Source of the DNA: JAUNBN01 sp036645935
GTDB taxonomy: Bacteria; Bacillota; Clostridia; Oscillospirales; Ruminococcaceae
Assembly (NCBI GenBank): GCA_036645935.1
Contig: JAVXNE010000004.1
Location: 124,001 to 188,000 of the forward strand
Direction of reading: 5' to 3'
Length of the DNA stretch: 64,000 bases
Shown: positions 25,927-34,733 of the stretch, one piece after another
Position numbering within the stretch: position 1 is the stretch's first letter
Layout: each line of letters begins with the position of its first letter
Position numbers and translations under genes: made by a program
The notes under the pieces: generated by a model
Seen by the model: only the letters and a program-made list of their open reading frames with translations
Database searches by the model: none
What the model was told of the DNA's origin: nothing

Positions 25927-26916
25927 CTATTGTGGCGAGGTCAATTCTGCACCTTTGTAGTAATGCGCGAGTATTGCTGCGTGGTCGGCACCGCGCTTTG
26001 CGAGCTCGTTTGCGCCGTTTTGGCTCATGCCAACACCGTGTCCGTAACCGTGTACGGTGAACACGAAGGCGTTGTCCGAATATTCGACGGAGAACGCAGC
26101 CGAGCGCAGGTTAAGATGTTTACGAAGCTCGGGTCCTGTGAATTTGCGCGAGCACAGCTCGAGCTCGAGCACAGTGCCAGCCTCGCTCGCCCGCAGAGTA
26201 CCCAGCCACGTCGACGGGTCTCCTGATGTTTTAAACGAGCTGTCAGCGGTGCGAATCATGTCCTCAAGTTCGGCGGGCGGGAGCTTTACGGCGCTCTCAT
26301 ACCCTTTGGCAGTGGTGTCAAACGAGCTGTCCACCGAGACGAGATAAGGAAGCGCTGAAGTAAATACATTTTCGCTGTTCTCCGTTTTGCCGGGCGATAT
26401 GGCGTGGTAGCAAGCGGCGATCGGAGCGCCATCAAAGGTCAAAATTTCGTCTATTGTTTCGTCCACTGCGGCGGTTATTTTTTCCGAGTATTTTGCATAG
26501 CTGCTGCCAAAACGCGCTTTTGCCTGATCGGGTGAGATGTATCCTTCGAGCTTTGCCGTGTTTATCGCGAACACTCCCCCCTTTAACTGTTTGAGAGGCT
26601 CCTTGTCGCGCAGCGCTTTGATATGCCGAGCATATGAGCGGCAGGCGATGGCCTGTGCCTCGAGCGCCTGTACCTCATAGCTCGCGGGCATCTCACTCAT
26701 AACCGCCCCAATTGCGTAATCTCGTTCGGAAAGTGTCAGAAGTTTATCGGTTCCCTCGTCCAAAACAATCAGCTCAATGCCCTGAAATGCGGTTGGATCT
26801 TTTTCGGCGGCCGCTGGAAAGTGCGCTGTACCGCCGCCGAAATTTATCAGAGAGAGTGCGGGGGCGATGGCGATAAGCAGGGCAAAAGCGATAAATAGGC
26901 CTATTTTATTCTTCAT
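25927..26916 (-). CDS. spoIID: Stage II sporulation protein D
   Basis: A lytic transglycosylase of the SpoIID/LytB family that removes glycan during engulfment of the forespore. The 329 residues start with a membrane anchor (IGLFIAFALLIAIAPALSLI). The catalytic-region motif is MPASYEVQALEAQAIACRSYA, where the early Glu is the acid catalyst in the family. The AISPGKTENSENVF block and HGYGHGVGMSQNGANELA (zinc/structural His) follow. The gene is monocistronic and divergent from citrate synthase. Its presence indicates a spore-former or a recent descendant. Confidence 0.94.
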   Translation of the reverse strand: MKNKIGLFIAFALLIAIAPALSLINFGGGTAHFPAAAEKDPTAFQGIELIVLDEGTDKLLTLSERDYAIGAVMSEMPASYEVQALEAQAIACRSYARHIKALRDKEPLKQLKGGVFAINTAKLEGYISPDQAKARFGSSYAKYSEKITAAVDETIDEILTFDGAPIAACYHAISPGKTENSENVFTSALPYLVSVDSSFDTTAKGYESAVKLPPAELEDMIRTADSSFKTSGDPSTWLGTLRASEAGTVLELELCSRKFTGPELRKHLNLRSAAFSVEYSDNAFVFTVHGYGHGVGMSQNGANELAKRGADHAAILAHYYKGAELTSPQ

Positions 26917-26958
26917 TTCGAGCTACCTCTTGTGGATTATTATTCTTTTATTTTGAAG

Positions 26959-26988
26959 AGTGGTATGGTAGAATGAAAACTATTATTT
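26959..26988 (-). promoter_or_regulatory. Possible sigma-E type promoter of spoIID
   Basis: On the minus strand AAATAAT (26982-26988) and CATACCACT (26959-26967) are 14 bases apart. This resembles the mother-cell sigma-E pattern (xATAxT, 14 bases, CATACAxT). It lies about 45 bases before the spoIID start. SpoIID is sigma-E controlled in Bacillus, which supports the assignment, but the match is imperfect. Confidence 0.4.
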
Positions 26989-27029
26989 GGGGCATAAAAG
27001 CTGCACACTAAAAACAGGAGGGCTGAGAT

Positions 27030-28394
27030 ATGTTAAGAGAAATGACGGCCGCACAGAGAGAATCATTAGTATATTTATGCGACGAGTACAAAAAGCATAA
27101 CCGCATAGATCCGGAAGACTGGTCGCGCTATGATGTCAAGCGCGGTCTGCGCAACCAAAACGGCACCGGAGTGCTTGCCGGTCTCACAAATATCTGCGAC
27201 GTCGTCGGTTACGAGTTGGTCGACGGCAAGCGCGTTTCCTGTGACGGCAAACTCATATATCGGGGTATTGACGTCGCCGACATTGTCGAAGCCGGAAAGC
27301 GGGAGCAGCGCTACATATTTGAAGAGGTTGTCTGGCTGTTGCTGTTTGGGACGCTTCCGAGCGCGTCTGACCTCGAGACCTTCCGCACAGTAATGGCCGC
27401 GTTTCGCGATTTGCCCGACGGTTTTGCAGAAGACATGATTATGAAAGCACCCTCGCGCAATGTCATGAACAAGATGGCGCGGTCGGTGCTTGCGCTCTAT
27501 TCCTATGACGATGAAGCGGAGAACCAGAGCTTTGAACACGTGATGCTCCAGACGATAAAGCTGATTTCTTGCGTGCCGACGATAATGGTCAATGCATATC
27601 AGGTTAAGCGCCGCGTCTACGACAAGAAGAGCATGTATCTGCACCAGACAAAGCCGGAATTTTCAACGGCGCAAAATATACTTCGCACAAATCGCTCGGA
27701 CAAAAAGTTCGGAGAAGAGGAAGCAAAACTGCTGGATCTCTGCCTTGTGCTGCACGCAGACCACGGCGGCGGTAACAACTCGGCGTTCACGACACGGGTG
27801 CTGACCTCGTCGGGAACTGACACTTATGCTGCGATCTCAGGCGCTCTCGGCTCGCTCAAAGGTCCGAGGCACGGCGGCGCAAACATCAAGGTCATGGAGA
27901 TGCTTGAAGACATAAAAGAGCATGTCGTCGACTACAATGACGACGACGAGATAGCGTCTTATCTCGAGCGCATGCTCGACAAAGCGACGGGCGACTGCTC
28001 CGGACTTATATATGGCATCGGCCATCCCGTATACACGAAAAGCGACCCTCGCGAGATCATACTCAAGGAAAATGCACGAGGGCTCGTGATTAAAAACGGA
28101 CTTGAGGACGATTACAAGTTACTATGTGCGGTTGAGCGGCTTGCTCCCGAACTGCTGAGATCCAAGCGCGGAGTTGAAAGCGCGTGTGCCAATGTCGATC
28201 TCTTTTCGGGGCTTGTGTTCAAGACGATGAATATACCTATAGACCTCTACACACCGATGTTTGCGGTTTCCCGCATGGCCGGATGGTGTGCGCACCTCGT
28301 TGAGGAAAGACTGTTCGGCGGACGGATAATCCGTCCCGCATACAAATATGTTGGAACTCCGAGCGCGCCCTATGTCCCGCTCTCGGAACGGTGA
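27030..28394 (+). CDS. Citrate synthase family protein (citrate/2-methylcitrate synthase)
   Basis: Condenses acetyl-CoA (or propionyl-CoA) with oxaloacetate. The 454 residues contain the core blocks: KLIYRGIDVADIVE, LHADHGGGNNSAFTTRV (first active-site His), GSLKGPRHGGAN, GIGHPVYTKSDPREI (second His and the carboxylate-binding Arg), NVDLFSGLV (catalytic Asp) and SRMAGWCAHLVE. The usual GHRVY is GHPVY. The long N-terminal stretch (about 70 residues) before the core resembles that of Clostridia-type synthases. AGGAGGG precedes the ATG. With no other TCA genes here it probably serves glutamate synthesis. The next gene overlaps its stop. Confidence 0.93.
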   Translation: MLREMTAAQRESLVYLCDEYKKHNRIDPEDWSRYDVKRGLRNQNGTGVLAGLTNICDVVGYELVDGKRVSCDGKLIYRGIDVADIVEAGKREQRYIFEEVVWLLLFGTLPSASDLETFRTVMAAFRDLPDGFAEDMIMKAPSRNVMNKMARSVLALYSYDDEAENQSFEHVMLQTIKLISCVPTIMVNAYQVKRRVYDKKSMYLHQTKPEFSTAQNILRTNRSDKKFGEEEAKLLDLCLVLHADHGGGNNSAFTTRVLTSSGTDTYAAISGALGSLKGPRHGGANIKVMEMLEDIKEHVVDYNDDDEIASYLERMLDKATGDCSGLIYGIGHPVYTKSDPREIILKENARGLVIKNGLEDDYKLLCAVERLAPELLRSKRGVESACANVDLFSGLVFKTMNIPIDLYTPMFAVSRMAGWCAHLVEERLFGGRIIRPAYKYVGTPSAPYVPLSER

Positions 28395-29263
28395 GCCCCG
28401 AAAAGCGGTTTTCTGCGCTGTGTTGTGCTCTCACGCTGCCGTTGTTTGTTATTCGGGTTGCTGAAGCGCTGTGGCGGATAGATCCCGCAACAGGATATTA
28501 CACCGACGGATACCGCTGGTATCACGCAGTGTTGCCCACGCTCGCAATTGCAGCTGCGGTGTATCTTTGGATATCGCTCAAGCGGGAAAAGCCGGACGCA
28601 CAGATGAGCTGCGGGACAATCGGCACTGCTGTGATAGCAGTCGCCGGGCTGCTTGTGGCGCTGTCGAGCGTTGCCCAGCTCATTCAAAATTTCAGTGGTC
28701 ACCGTCTCGCTCATTTTTTCATGTCTCGCAAACAGCTTTCGGCACTGGGAATTGCGCAGGGGGGGTTCAAACTCTCGGTGTTCTGCTCGCTTGTCGGACT
28801 GTGTGCGGCGGCGTGGTTGTTGCTTGCGGCGGTGCGCACTCTGAAAGCTGATGGAACGCTCGGCAAAAACTTCGCGCTCTCGCTTTCCCTGCCGATATGG
28901 TGCGCGCTGCGGGCGGTTGTCTGCTTTGCGAGCGGACCCATCAACGCCAACGACAGCATAAAAATCGCCTCTGTTGCAAGCTGCATGATACTCGCAAATT
29001 CATGGCTGTCGCTTATGCGCTTCATTTTCCTTGAGAGAAACGGCGCGGTTGCACGACGCGCGTGCGCGCTCTCGTTGCTGGGAATGCTCTTTGCTGTCGG
29101 ATTTGCGGCACCCGGTATAATCTGTTTGCTTAAAACCGGCGAGGGTTCGGAAGCGCTGTTGCTTGCGGCCGACGCGGCACTCGCATTTGCCGGAGCGGCG
29201 CTCGCGCATTCGATATTCAAAAGCTGCAAGGAGGTAAAGCATGAACAATCGCAAGGGAGTTAA
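28391..29263 (+). CDS. Hypothetical polytopic membrane protein
   Basis: A 290-residue protein starting at a GTG that overlaps the citrate synthase stop (GTGA), so it is probably translated by coupling. About seven hydrophobic segments are visible, for example LCCALTLPLFVIRVAEAL, VLPTLAIAAAVYLWISL, TAVIAVAGLLVALSS, LGLCAA-type LVGLCAAAWLLLAAV and ALSLLGMLFAVGFAAPGIICLL. No known family motif was recognised. Charged loops are short. Its place in a citrate synthase operon and the small membrane protein overlapping its end suggest a membrane complex, but no function can be given. Confidence 0.7.
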   Translation: MSPEKRFSALCCALTLPLFVIRVAEALWRIDPATGYYTDGYRWYHAVLPTLAIAAAVYLWISLKREKPDAQMSCGTIGTAVIAVAGLLVALSSVAQLIQNFSGHRLAHFFMSRKQLSALGIAQGGFKLSVFCSLVGLCAAAWLLLAAVRTLKADGTLGKNFALSLSLPIWCALRAVVCFASGPINANDSIKIASVASCMILANSWLSLMRFIFLERNGAVARRACALSLLGMLFAVGFAAPGIICLLKTGEGSEALLLAADAALAFAGAALAHSIFKSCKEVKHEQSQGS

Positions 29264-29351
29264 GATAGCTGTTGTCGCGATGTGTCTACTGCTCGCGGTG
29301 ATATTGCTGCTCAGCAGTATACTGCCGATTTTGGTTTATGTTATGAGCTAA
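29241..29351 (+). CDS. Small single-span membrane protein (36 aa)
   Basis: ATG with an excellent ribosome binding site AAGGAGGTAAAGC, inside the end of the preceding gene (overlap 23 bases). The peptide begins MNNRKGVKIAVVAMCLLL, continues with a hydrophobic stretch of about 20 residues and ends VYVMS. The positive N-terminus predicts N-in topology. It has no recognised family. The strong ribosome binding site and gene overlap argue for a real gene. Confidence 0.6.
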   Translation: MNNRKGVKIAVVAMCLLLAVILLLSSILPILVYVMS

Positions 29352-29661
29352 AATATATTGACCCCGCACGGCATAACGCTCTCACATGCACCGGATAACT
29401 CGCGCGGTGGGGTTCAAAGTTTTGCGGCGAACTGAAAAAGGCGCTATGTAATCAGCGATGTGTTAATTGTTGCCAGAAATTTTGGAGTTTCGATATTTCT
29501 CAAAATGACGCAACCCGCCCGCCAAAAGGCATTTCAGGGGGGATACCTTAACAGAAAATAAGAAATAGTTTACAGAATTTTCATTGCTTTTTGACATGCA
29601 AGAGGGTAAACTTACACCGTGAAGTTACAAAAAAATAAACATATAGGAGGTAATAAATATC
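29352..29661. other. Spacer with long-loop inverted repeat
   Basis: TTGACCCCGC near 29358 and GCGGTGGGGTTCAA ending near 29417 form an imperfect stem with a loop of about 35 bases, directly after the small membrane gene; it may end that operon. A TTGACA at 29591-29596 could be the -35 of the ferritin gene, though the -10 (TACACC) is poor. The rest shows nothing. Confidence 0.35.
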
Positions 29662-30174
29662 ATGGGTAAAAAATCATTAAACATTGCGAATCTCGATACG
29701 GATAAATTGATTACGATGCTCAATGCCGCACTCGCAGAGGAGTGGCTTGCGTACTATCAATATTGGATAGGCGCCCGCGTTATGGAAGGCCCGATGCGCA
29801 GTGAGGTCGAGCCTGAGTTGCTGGTTCACGCCAACGAAGAGCTGGGACACGCGGTGCTCGTTGTCAACCGCATCATCCAACTCGGTGGCACGCCCGTACT
29901 CAACCCCGCCGACTGGACAAAGCACGCCGAATGTGAATATGCCACCCCCACCGACCCGTATATCGAAGTGATTCTCCAGCAAAACCTTGAGGGAGAGCGC
30001 TGTGCTATCGAGCGTTATCAGGGCCTTGCGGCGTTTACTGAGGGCAAAGACCATTCAACATACCAGATGGCGGTTCAGATTCTTAACGACGAGATTGAGC
30101 ACGAGGAAGACCTCGAGAGCTGGCTCACCGATATCAATCGTCTTAAAGAAGATATCAGAAAATTCCGCGTATAA
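29662..30174 (+). CDS. Ferritin-like diiron protein (bacterioferritin-type)
   Basis: A 170-residue four-helix protein. Diiron ligands are visible as two E..H pairs: E26/E27 with ELGH (E60, H63) in the first half, and E110/E112 with EIEH (E144, H147) in the second. Proteins of this kind store iron or protect DNA and enzymes from peroxide. The N-terminal start MGKKSLNIANLDTDKLI is not a leader. A strong AGGAGG ribosome binding site and separate promoter and terminator indicate an individually regulated gene. Whether it binds heme, as bacterioferritin does, cannot be told; candidate methionines M41 and M45 exist. Confidence 0.85.
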   Translation: MGKKSLNIANLDTDKLITMLNAALAEEWLAYYQYWIGARVMEGPMRSEVEPELLVHANEELGHAVLVVNRIIQLGGTPVLNPADWTKHAECEYATPTDPYIEVILQQNLEGERCAIERYQGLAAFTEGKDHSTYQMAVQILNDEIEHEEDLESWLTDINRLKEDIRKFRV

Positions 30175-30192
30175 GAAAACATCAAAACTCAT

Positions 30193-30222
30193 AAAGAGGG
30201 GCGGGAAAACCGCTCCTCTTTT
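30193..30222 (+). terminator. Terminator of the ferritin-like gene
   Basis: AAAGAGGGGCGG and CCGCTCCTCTTT pair (one G-T) around GAAAA, followed by TTTT. It lies about 20 bases after the stop. Confidence 0.85.
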
Positions 30223-30262
30223 GCATGCAATGCAAACAACAAAGAAACCGGGGACGTGTAAT

Positions 30263-30841
30263 ATGGATACCGTGAAATCTCGCGCGATAGTGATGATTGC
30301 CAAAACGCTGAGCGGCGCAGGTGTTCGATGGGGAATCGGCGCGTCGCTCTTGTTGTATCTTAGCGGAATATGCGAGGATTTCAACGATATGGATATCGTC
30401 GTTTCGGAATCGGATATTACAAGGGCAAAGGAGCTGCTCTCGCAAATCGGAATTAAGACCGTGCGCATGCCCGTTGCAGAATATGCAACTGAATATTTTT
30501 ATGAATACAGTATCTGCGGACTTGATGCGGATGTCATGTGCAACTTTATAGTATGCAATCAAGGCAGCAGCTATCGATTTGATTTTGGCGAAGACTATGA
30601 TTTGAACTTCGTGAGGTTTCAAGACATTTTGCTTCCGCTCACCCGCGTTGAGGATTGGTATGTGCTTTATCTCATGATGCCGGGAAGGGAAAAGAGGGCG
30701 GAACAGATAGAAAATTATTTCAAAAAAAGCGGAAACATCAAAGTGAAATACTTAGAAAGGGCACTCGGCAAAAACCTGCCGCAGAATATTGCCGCAAGGA
30801 TTGACCGTCTAATTTTAGAAGTTCAACGCGATACAATATAA
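30263..30841 (+). CDS. Nucleotidyltransferase-like protein
   Basis: A 192-residue protein. The start at 30263 was chosen because GGGGA lies 8-9 bases upstream; the frame is open further up but that part has no coding character and overlaps the ferritin gene. The segment WGIGASLLLYLSGICEDFNDMDIVVSESD has the G-x-S/A...D-x-D layout of small nucleotidyltransferases (AbiEii/MNT-like or GrpB-like fold). A second acidic residue lies in GLDADVMCNF. It may modify RNA, protein or a small molecule. No antitoxin-like partner is adjacent. Function is open. Confidence 0.62.
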   Translation: MDTVKSRAIVMIAKTLSGAGVRWGIGASLLLYLSGICEDFNDMDIVVSESDITRAKELLSQIGIKTVRMPVAEYATEYFYEYSICGLDADVMCNFIVCNQGSSYRFDFGEDYDLNFVRFQDILLPLTRVEDWYVLYLMMPGREKRAEQIENYFKKSGNIKVKYLERALGKNLPQNIAARIDRLILEVQRDTI

Positions 30842-30943
30842 ACTCTCGTGTGTTCAATCGGGGTTTTGAAAGAGCCGGCATCAACGCACTATATTCCGGG
30901 CGCATAATGCAACAAACTCCAGGCGATCAATTTGGTTTCAGAT

Positions 30944-30979
30944 TAAAAAACAGACGGCGTGAAAGTCACGCCGTCTGTT
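30944..30979 (-). terminator. Terminator of the minus-strand lipoprotein operon
   Basis: A 14-bp perfect stem AACAGACGGCGTGA/TCACGCCGTCTGTT with a 3-base loop, followed on the minus strand by TTTTTT. It is about 230 bases beyond the lipoprotein stop. The 30980-31210 stretch shows no supported gene. Confidence 0.85.
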
Positions 30980-31210
30980 CAGGTTATATTGAAATTGGGG
31001 TCGCGCCCGTGTGCGGTTCAGCTCACGGGTTTTGTGCATCACAGCTTGCAGAAGATTTAGAAAAACACAGCGCGAAGGTACTGACTTGCGGTTTAAGAGC
31101 AGTGTCTGTCTCCGGTGCCGCGCGAGGGCTAAAAAAGCAAGAGAGTCGCGATCGGCACAAAAGACGAGCGAGAGAATCTCAGCACGGCGCATTCCGCTTG
31201 CACAAGCGCT

Positions 31211-32485
31211 CTATTTGATGCCCTTCAACGCATTCGTTATCTCGTTGCCCTCGAACTGCATAAAATTTGGATTTCCATTTTCAATATCCTTTTTAGCGAG
31301 CATCGCATAGTGCTCAATTGCGCTTGTGGCCATATAATCATCACCGCCCGGGCCGTGGAAAAGATGTTCGATTTCGGTGAACCCGACATAGATAAAATAA
31401 GCGTCGCCGCAGTCCGCAATCGGTATAATCGGTGAAGGAGGATCGCTGAACAATGAGATCTCAAGTTTTGTGCAGCTGCCGTCAACAAGATTGAACGCAA
31501 GGGTGTAGGGTGCGTCGCCGTAACACGGACAAAACATCGTGTTGCCGACAAATGAAATGCCTCCGGAATGAGTCCACATGTCGTCGCTCGTTTGCAGGAC
31601 GGTTTCCTTGCTGCTTAAAACATCACGTACCGCGCCTTTTTTGTTCGTGTAATCCAGATAAATGATGCGGCCATTCGAAAAAAGGCAGATACCTTTGTCC
31701 GATGGTTGAGTCCATTCAATCGGGCTTTCTGTGCCGGTTTTAAGCGAGAACAGGGAAAATGTTTGAGGCTCAAGATTCGAATTTTCCTTCATTCCCGGCG
31801 CTGTTATGAAATAGGGAGTGCCGCGAGAAAGAACCAACATGTCCCCGATGACCCCGCAAAGCCGCATTTGATCGGCAGCTTTAACGCTTCCCATGCTTTG
31901 AAAATTTCCGCTGTTCAGATTGAGGCAGCCAATTGTGCCGCCGGAAGGACCGCCAAGCAAGAAATAGATATTGTCGTCTTGATCTGCTGCGACACTGAAC
32001 TGATAACCATATTGATACCCTTCAGGAAGCGTGTGAACATTTTGCTGCGCGCCATCCTTTGCGAGTTCAATGACGACGGCGGTGTGGTGCTGTTCGTCTC
32101 CGACGGTTGTAAACGCGAGGATTGTGTCCTTAAAAGTTACAAGATCCACCTGGCTGTATACGCCTTCCAGCGTACCGGTGGCGGTATTTCCCGTGTTGTC
32201 CAAAGAACTTCCGTCAAGCCGTGTTTTTTTAAGGGTTGCAAAATCGTATTTGACGACTGTGGCCGAAAAAGGATCGATCATAAAAGCCGCATTGTCGTCA
32301 CATGCAATATTGCGGGAGCTCTCGCCCAAAGGTGGTGTCAGCATTGCCAGCCCAATGTCGCTCGTGGACATGTTATTTTGCGGCTCGGAACCTGGCGCGG
32401 GGTCGGCCGGCGGATTTGCGGAGCAGCCACTGAGCGCCGCCAGTGCAAGACCTGCAGTCAACAGCATCGCGAGTGTTTTTTTCAT
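31211..32485 (-). CDS. Hypothetical lipoprotein, probably beta-propeller-like
   Basis: A 424-residue protein with signal peptide and lipobox (ALAALSGC, Cys21), hence anchored outside the membrane. After a Pro/Asn-rich linker the mature part has repeated short beta-strand motifs with aromatic and Gly-Asp turns (ADQDDNIYFLLGG, GDMLVLSRGTPYFI, NGRIIYLDYTNKKG, GNTMFCPCYGDAPY), suggesting a propeller. No known family was recognised. It is the last gene of the two-component operon, 63 bases after the anchored protein, with its own AAGGAGAACTGAT ribosome binding site. It may be the output or a sensor partner of the kinase. Confidence 0.72.
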   Translation of the reverse strand: MKKTLAMLLTAGLALAALSGCSANPPADPAPGSEPQNNMSTSDIGLAMLTPPLGESSRNIACDDNAAFMIDPFSATVVKYDFATLKKTRLDGSSLDNTGNTATGTLEGVYSQVDLVTFKDTILAFTTVGDEQHHTAVVIELAKDGAQQNVHTLPEGYQYGYQFSVAADQDDNIYFLLGGPSGGTIGCLNLNSGNFQSMGSVKAADQMRLCGVIGDMLVLSRGTPYFITAPGMKENSNLEPQTFSLFSLKTGTESPIEWTQPSDKGICLFSNGRIIYLDYTNKKGAVRDVLSSKETVLQTSDDMWTHSGGISFVGNTMFCPCYGDAPYTLAFNLVDGSCTKLEISLFSDPPSPIIPIADCGDAYFIYVGFTEIEHLFHGPGGDDYMATSAIEHYAMLAKKDIENGNPNFMQFEGNEITNALKGIK

Positions 32486-32548
32486 ATCAGTTCTCCTTTT
32501 TGGTTCAAACTTGTGTGCCGAGCATATCAGACGAACTCGTCGTAAATG

Positions 32549-33295
32549 TCAACTTTTCACTCTCGGAAGGTATACTGCCGCCTCGGGCGGAACATGCATG
32601 GCGCGAACCAATACCGATGGCTCGACGTTTGATGTCGAAGTGGTCGCTTGCACGTAAATCTCAAGTGAGGAGGAATAAAACCCGTCCGTCACGCTCTCGG
32701 CGCCGGTTTCGCGGTGGATTGCCTCCCAATCGGTTGCGGAATCGATGCCCAAATATGTTTTATAGGTTTCCAGAAAAGCAATCGAATCATCAAAAACCGA
32801 AAATCCCGCAAACCGAAACCCGGTTATTTTTTCGCTATATGGCTCGATGGTCACGTTGACAGAAGCGTTATTTCCGCGCCAGGTATACGAGGCTTCCCCA
32901 TTTTCTTTTATTTCAGCGGGCAGCTCATAATCTTTGTCCGCTGCCAACAGCGTTTCTATTTTCGCAGCGGCATCATCGCTGAGCACTCCATTCGATTTCA
33001 GCTCATCGATGGCGGTGCGAATTGTCTGCACGCCGGTGATTTCGCGTTTGCCATTTAAAAGCCATTCGCGCTCGACGACGGAATTGCTATATCCCGCTTC
33101 CATCGCAGAGGCAAGCTCATTTTCTCCGACAGTGTCGGACACGTTGCCGCTAAACGCACTTTCGCGCCTGGCGGGTACATCGAACATCGCCGCATCACGC
33201 CGTTTGGCAAGATAAGTCGGAAGCGCAAGGCACAGTGCGATTGCAGCGAGCGCGGCAGCTATGGCGAAGGCAGTTGTATATTTTTTATTTTTCAT
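32549..33295 (-). CDS. Membrane-anchored extracytoplasmic protein of a two-component operon
   Basis: A 248-residue protein with an N-terminal membrane anchor (TTAFAIAAALAAIALCLALPTYL) and no lipobox. The exterior part is soluble and mixed alpha/beta. Its start overlaps the histidine kinase stop by eleven bases, so the two are coupled. The layout (kinase followed by an anchored exterior protein) recalls YycH/YycI-type kinase modulators, but no sequence family was recognised. It is likely to interact with the kinase sensor or to be regulated with it. Confidence 0.68.
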   Translation of the reverse strand: MKNKKYTTAFAIAAALAAIALCLALPTYLAKRRDAAMFDVPARRESAFSGNVSDTVGENELASAMEAGYSNSVVEREWLLNGKREITGVQTIRTAIDELKSNGVLSDDAAAKIETLLAADKDYELPAEIKENGEASYTWRGNNASVNVTIEPYSEKITGFRFAGFSVFDDSIAFLETYKTYLGIDSATDWEAIHRETGAESVTDGFYSSSLEIYVQATTSTSNVEPSVLVRAMHVPPEAAVYLPRVKS

Positions 33296-34733
33296 GCTGT
33301 TCTCCTTGTTTATCGGATGATTGAGCGATATGGTGCGCGAGAGTCAGCGACAAACACACCTTCGTGCCAACGCCGACTTCGCTTTCAAATTCGAGTTTTC
33401 CGCCATGCAGCACTGCAATGCGCTCACACAAAGCAAGCCCGATTCCGCTGCCATGGCCTGCATGGGCACGGGATTTATCGATCATGTAAAACGGTTCGGT
33501 AATGCGGGAAATCTCATCTTCTGGGATTCCGAAGCCGCTGTCTGAAACAAAGAGGCTTGCATAGTCCCCACGGAGCTCGCAGCCGACCTTGACGACCCCT
33601 GCGCTTTCACAAGCCTGGATGCCGTTGGCGATGAGATTGCGCAGCAGATCTTCAATGAGCGCGCATTCGCATAAAACCGTAAGATCAGTCGACGCGAAAG
33701 AAATATGGATGTTATCGTTCGAGCTGGGCATTGACTTTTTTACATTGGCAAAGAGCACCGAAACGGGAACGCTCTCGAATGTCAAGGCTTCATTTCCCTT
33801 GAGCCCCATCAAGCAGAGCAGTTTTTGCGAGAGGCGTTCCAATCGCTGGGTTTCGTGCAGAATGTAGTCGGCGTATTTTTTGTGCATCCCCTCCTTGCGC
33901 TCCTTTAACTGCAAAAGAGAAGCATAGCCGAGCATTGAGGTCATCGGTGTTTTAAGTTCATGCGTGAATGCCGCGACAAAGTCTTCTCGCTGGCGCATGC
34001 TGTTTTCGAGCGTTGAAATCTGCGCAAGAATCGCGTCCTGCATCGCGTCAAAACTGCGGCTCAGCTCACCGAACTCGTCGCTGCTGTCGATCGGGGTGCG
34101 CTCGGAATAGTCGCCGGCGGCAATGCGCGAGCTGATTTTCATAAGACGACTCAGAGGCAGGGTTACCGCTCGAGCAAAGAGAACAGCAAGCGCGGCGCAC
34201 AGCGCGACAGAGCCAAGGCTGATAAACAGCAGGTCGCGCAGCTGTTCGTCACGCGATAGGAACACCTGCGTCACATCGAATGCCGACAGCATTGTGATGT
34301 CGTGCCCAGGGATTGTCAGCGGTGCGGTGAGGAGCATAAACTTTCTGTCTCCCGATTCGACAATGCGGCGGCTGTCTGCTCCGTCTGAGATCGCCGCAAG
34401 CCGCGTGGATTCCGTTAGCGACGACGGCAATGCTGCAAAACGGCAAACCGTGCTGTCCCAATATAGCGCAAATGCAGCGCCCGTGGCTTGAGAGATTCTT
34501 TTTGCGGCCGCTGTCACTGCATACGTATCGGCGAAATTGTGCTTATAATTTTCGGCCTCAATAGTGCGGTTGACCAAAAAATAGGCGATGCTTTCCTGCT
34601 TTGCGGTAAATTGGCGTTCTGCCTCGCGAACTTCATAGTGAAAACTGCGGCCAATCAGCAGAGTCCCGCACAGCGTCACAGCGACGCATACAAGCACCGT
34701 GACGCCCAGCGCCAGTTTTGTGCGAAATTTCAT
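33285..34733 (-). CDS. Sensor histidine kinase
   Basis: A 482-residue membrane kinase. Two transmembrane segments (about residues 8-28 and 165-190) flank an exterior sensor of about 130 residues. A HAMP domain follows (LPLSRLMKISSRIAAGDYSER...DEFGELSRSFDAM). The phospho-acceptor is in FTHELKTPMTSMLGYASLL. The HATPase has a weak N box (LRNLIANGIQACES), G1 (VSDSGFGIP), the EPFYMIDKSRA segment and G2 (GSGIGLALCERI). The start at 34733 overlaps the regulator stop (ATGA) and has GGAGG just before it, inside the regulator gene. The signal is unknown. Confidence 0.95.
   Translation of the reverse strand: MKFRTKLALGVTVLVCVAVTLCGTLLIGRSFHYEVREAERQFTAKQESIAYFLVNRTIEAENYKHNFADTYAVTAAAKRISQATGAAFALYWDSTVCRFAALPSSLTESTRLAAISDGADSRRIVESGDRKFMLLTAPLTIPGHDITMLSAFDVTQVFLSRDEQLRDLLFISLGSVALCAALAVLFARAVTLPLSRLMKISSRIAAGDYSERTPIDSSDEFGELSRSFDAMQDAILAQISTLENSMRQREDFVAAFTHELKTPMTSMLGYASLLQLKERKEGMHKKYADYILHETQRLERLSQKLLCLMGLKGNEALTFESVPVSVLFANVKKSMPSSNDNIHISFASTDLTVLCECALIEDLLRNLIANGIQACESAGVVKVGCELRGDYASLFVSDSGFGIPEDEISRITEPFYMIDKSRAHAGHGSGIGLALCERIAVLHGGKLEFESEVGVGTKVCLSLTLAHHIAQSSDKQGEQHEK

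Noticed and set aside
30850..31218. 122-codon frame between the nucleotidyltransferase and lipoprotein genes
   Set aside because: Contains the perfect 30949-30979 terminator hairpin; no start signals.
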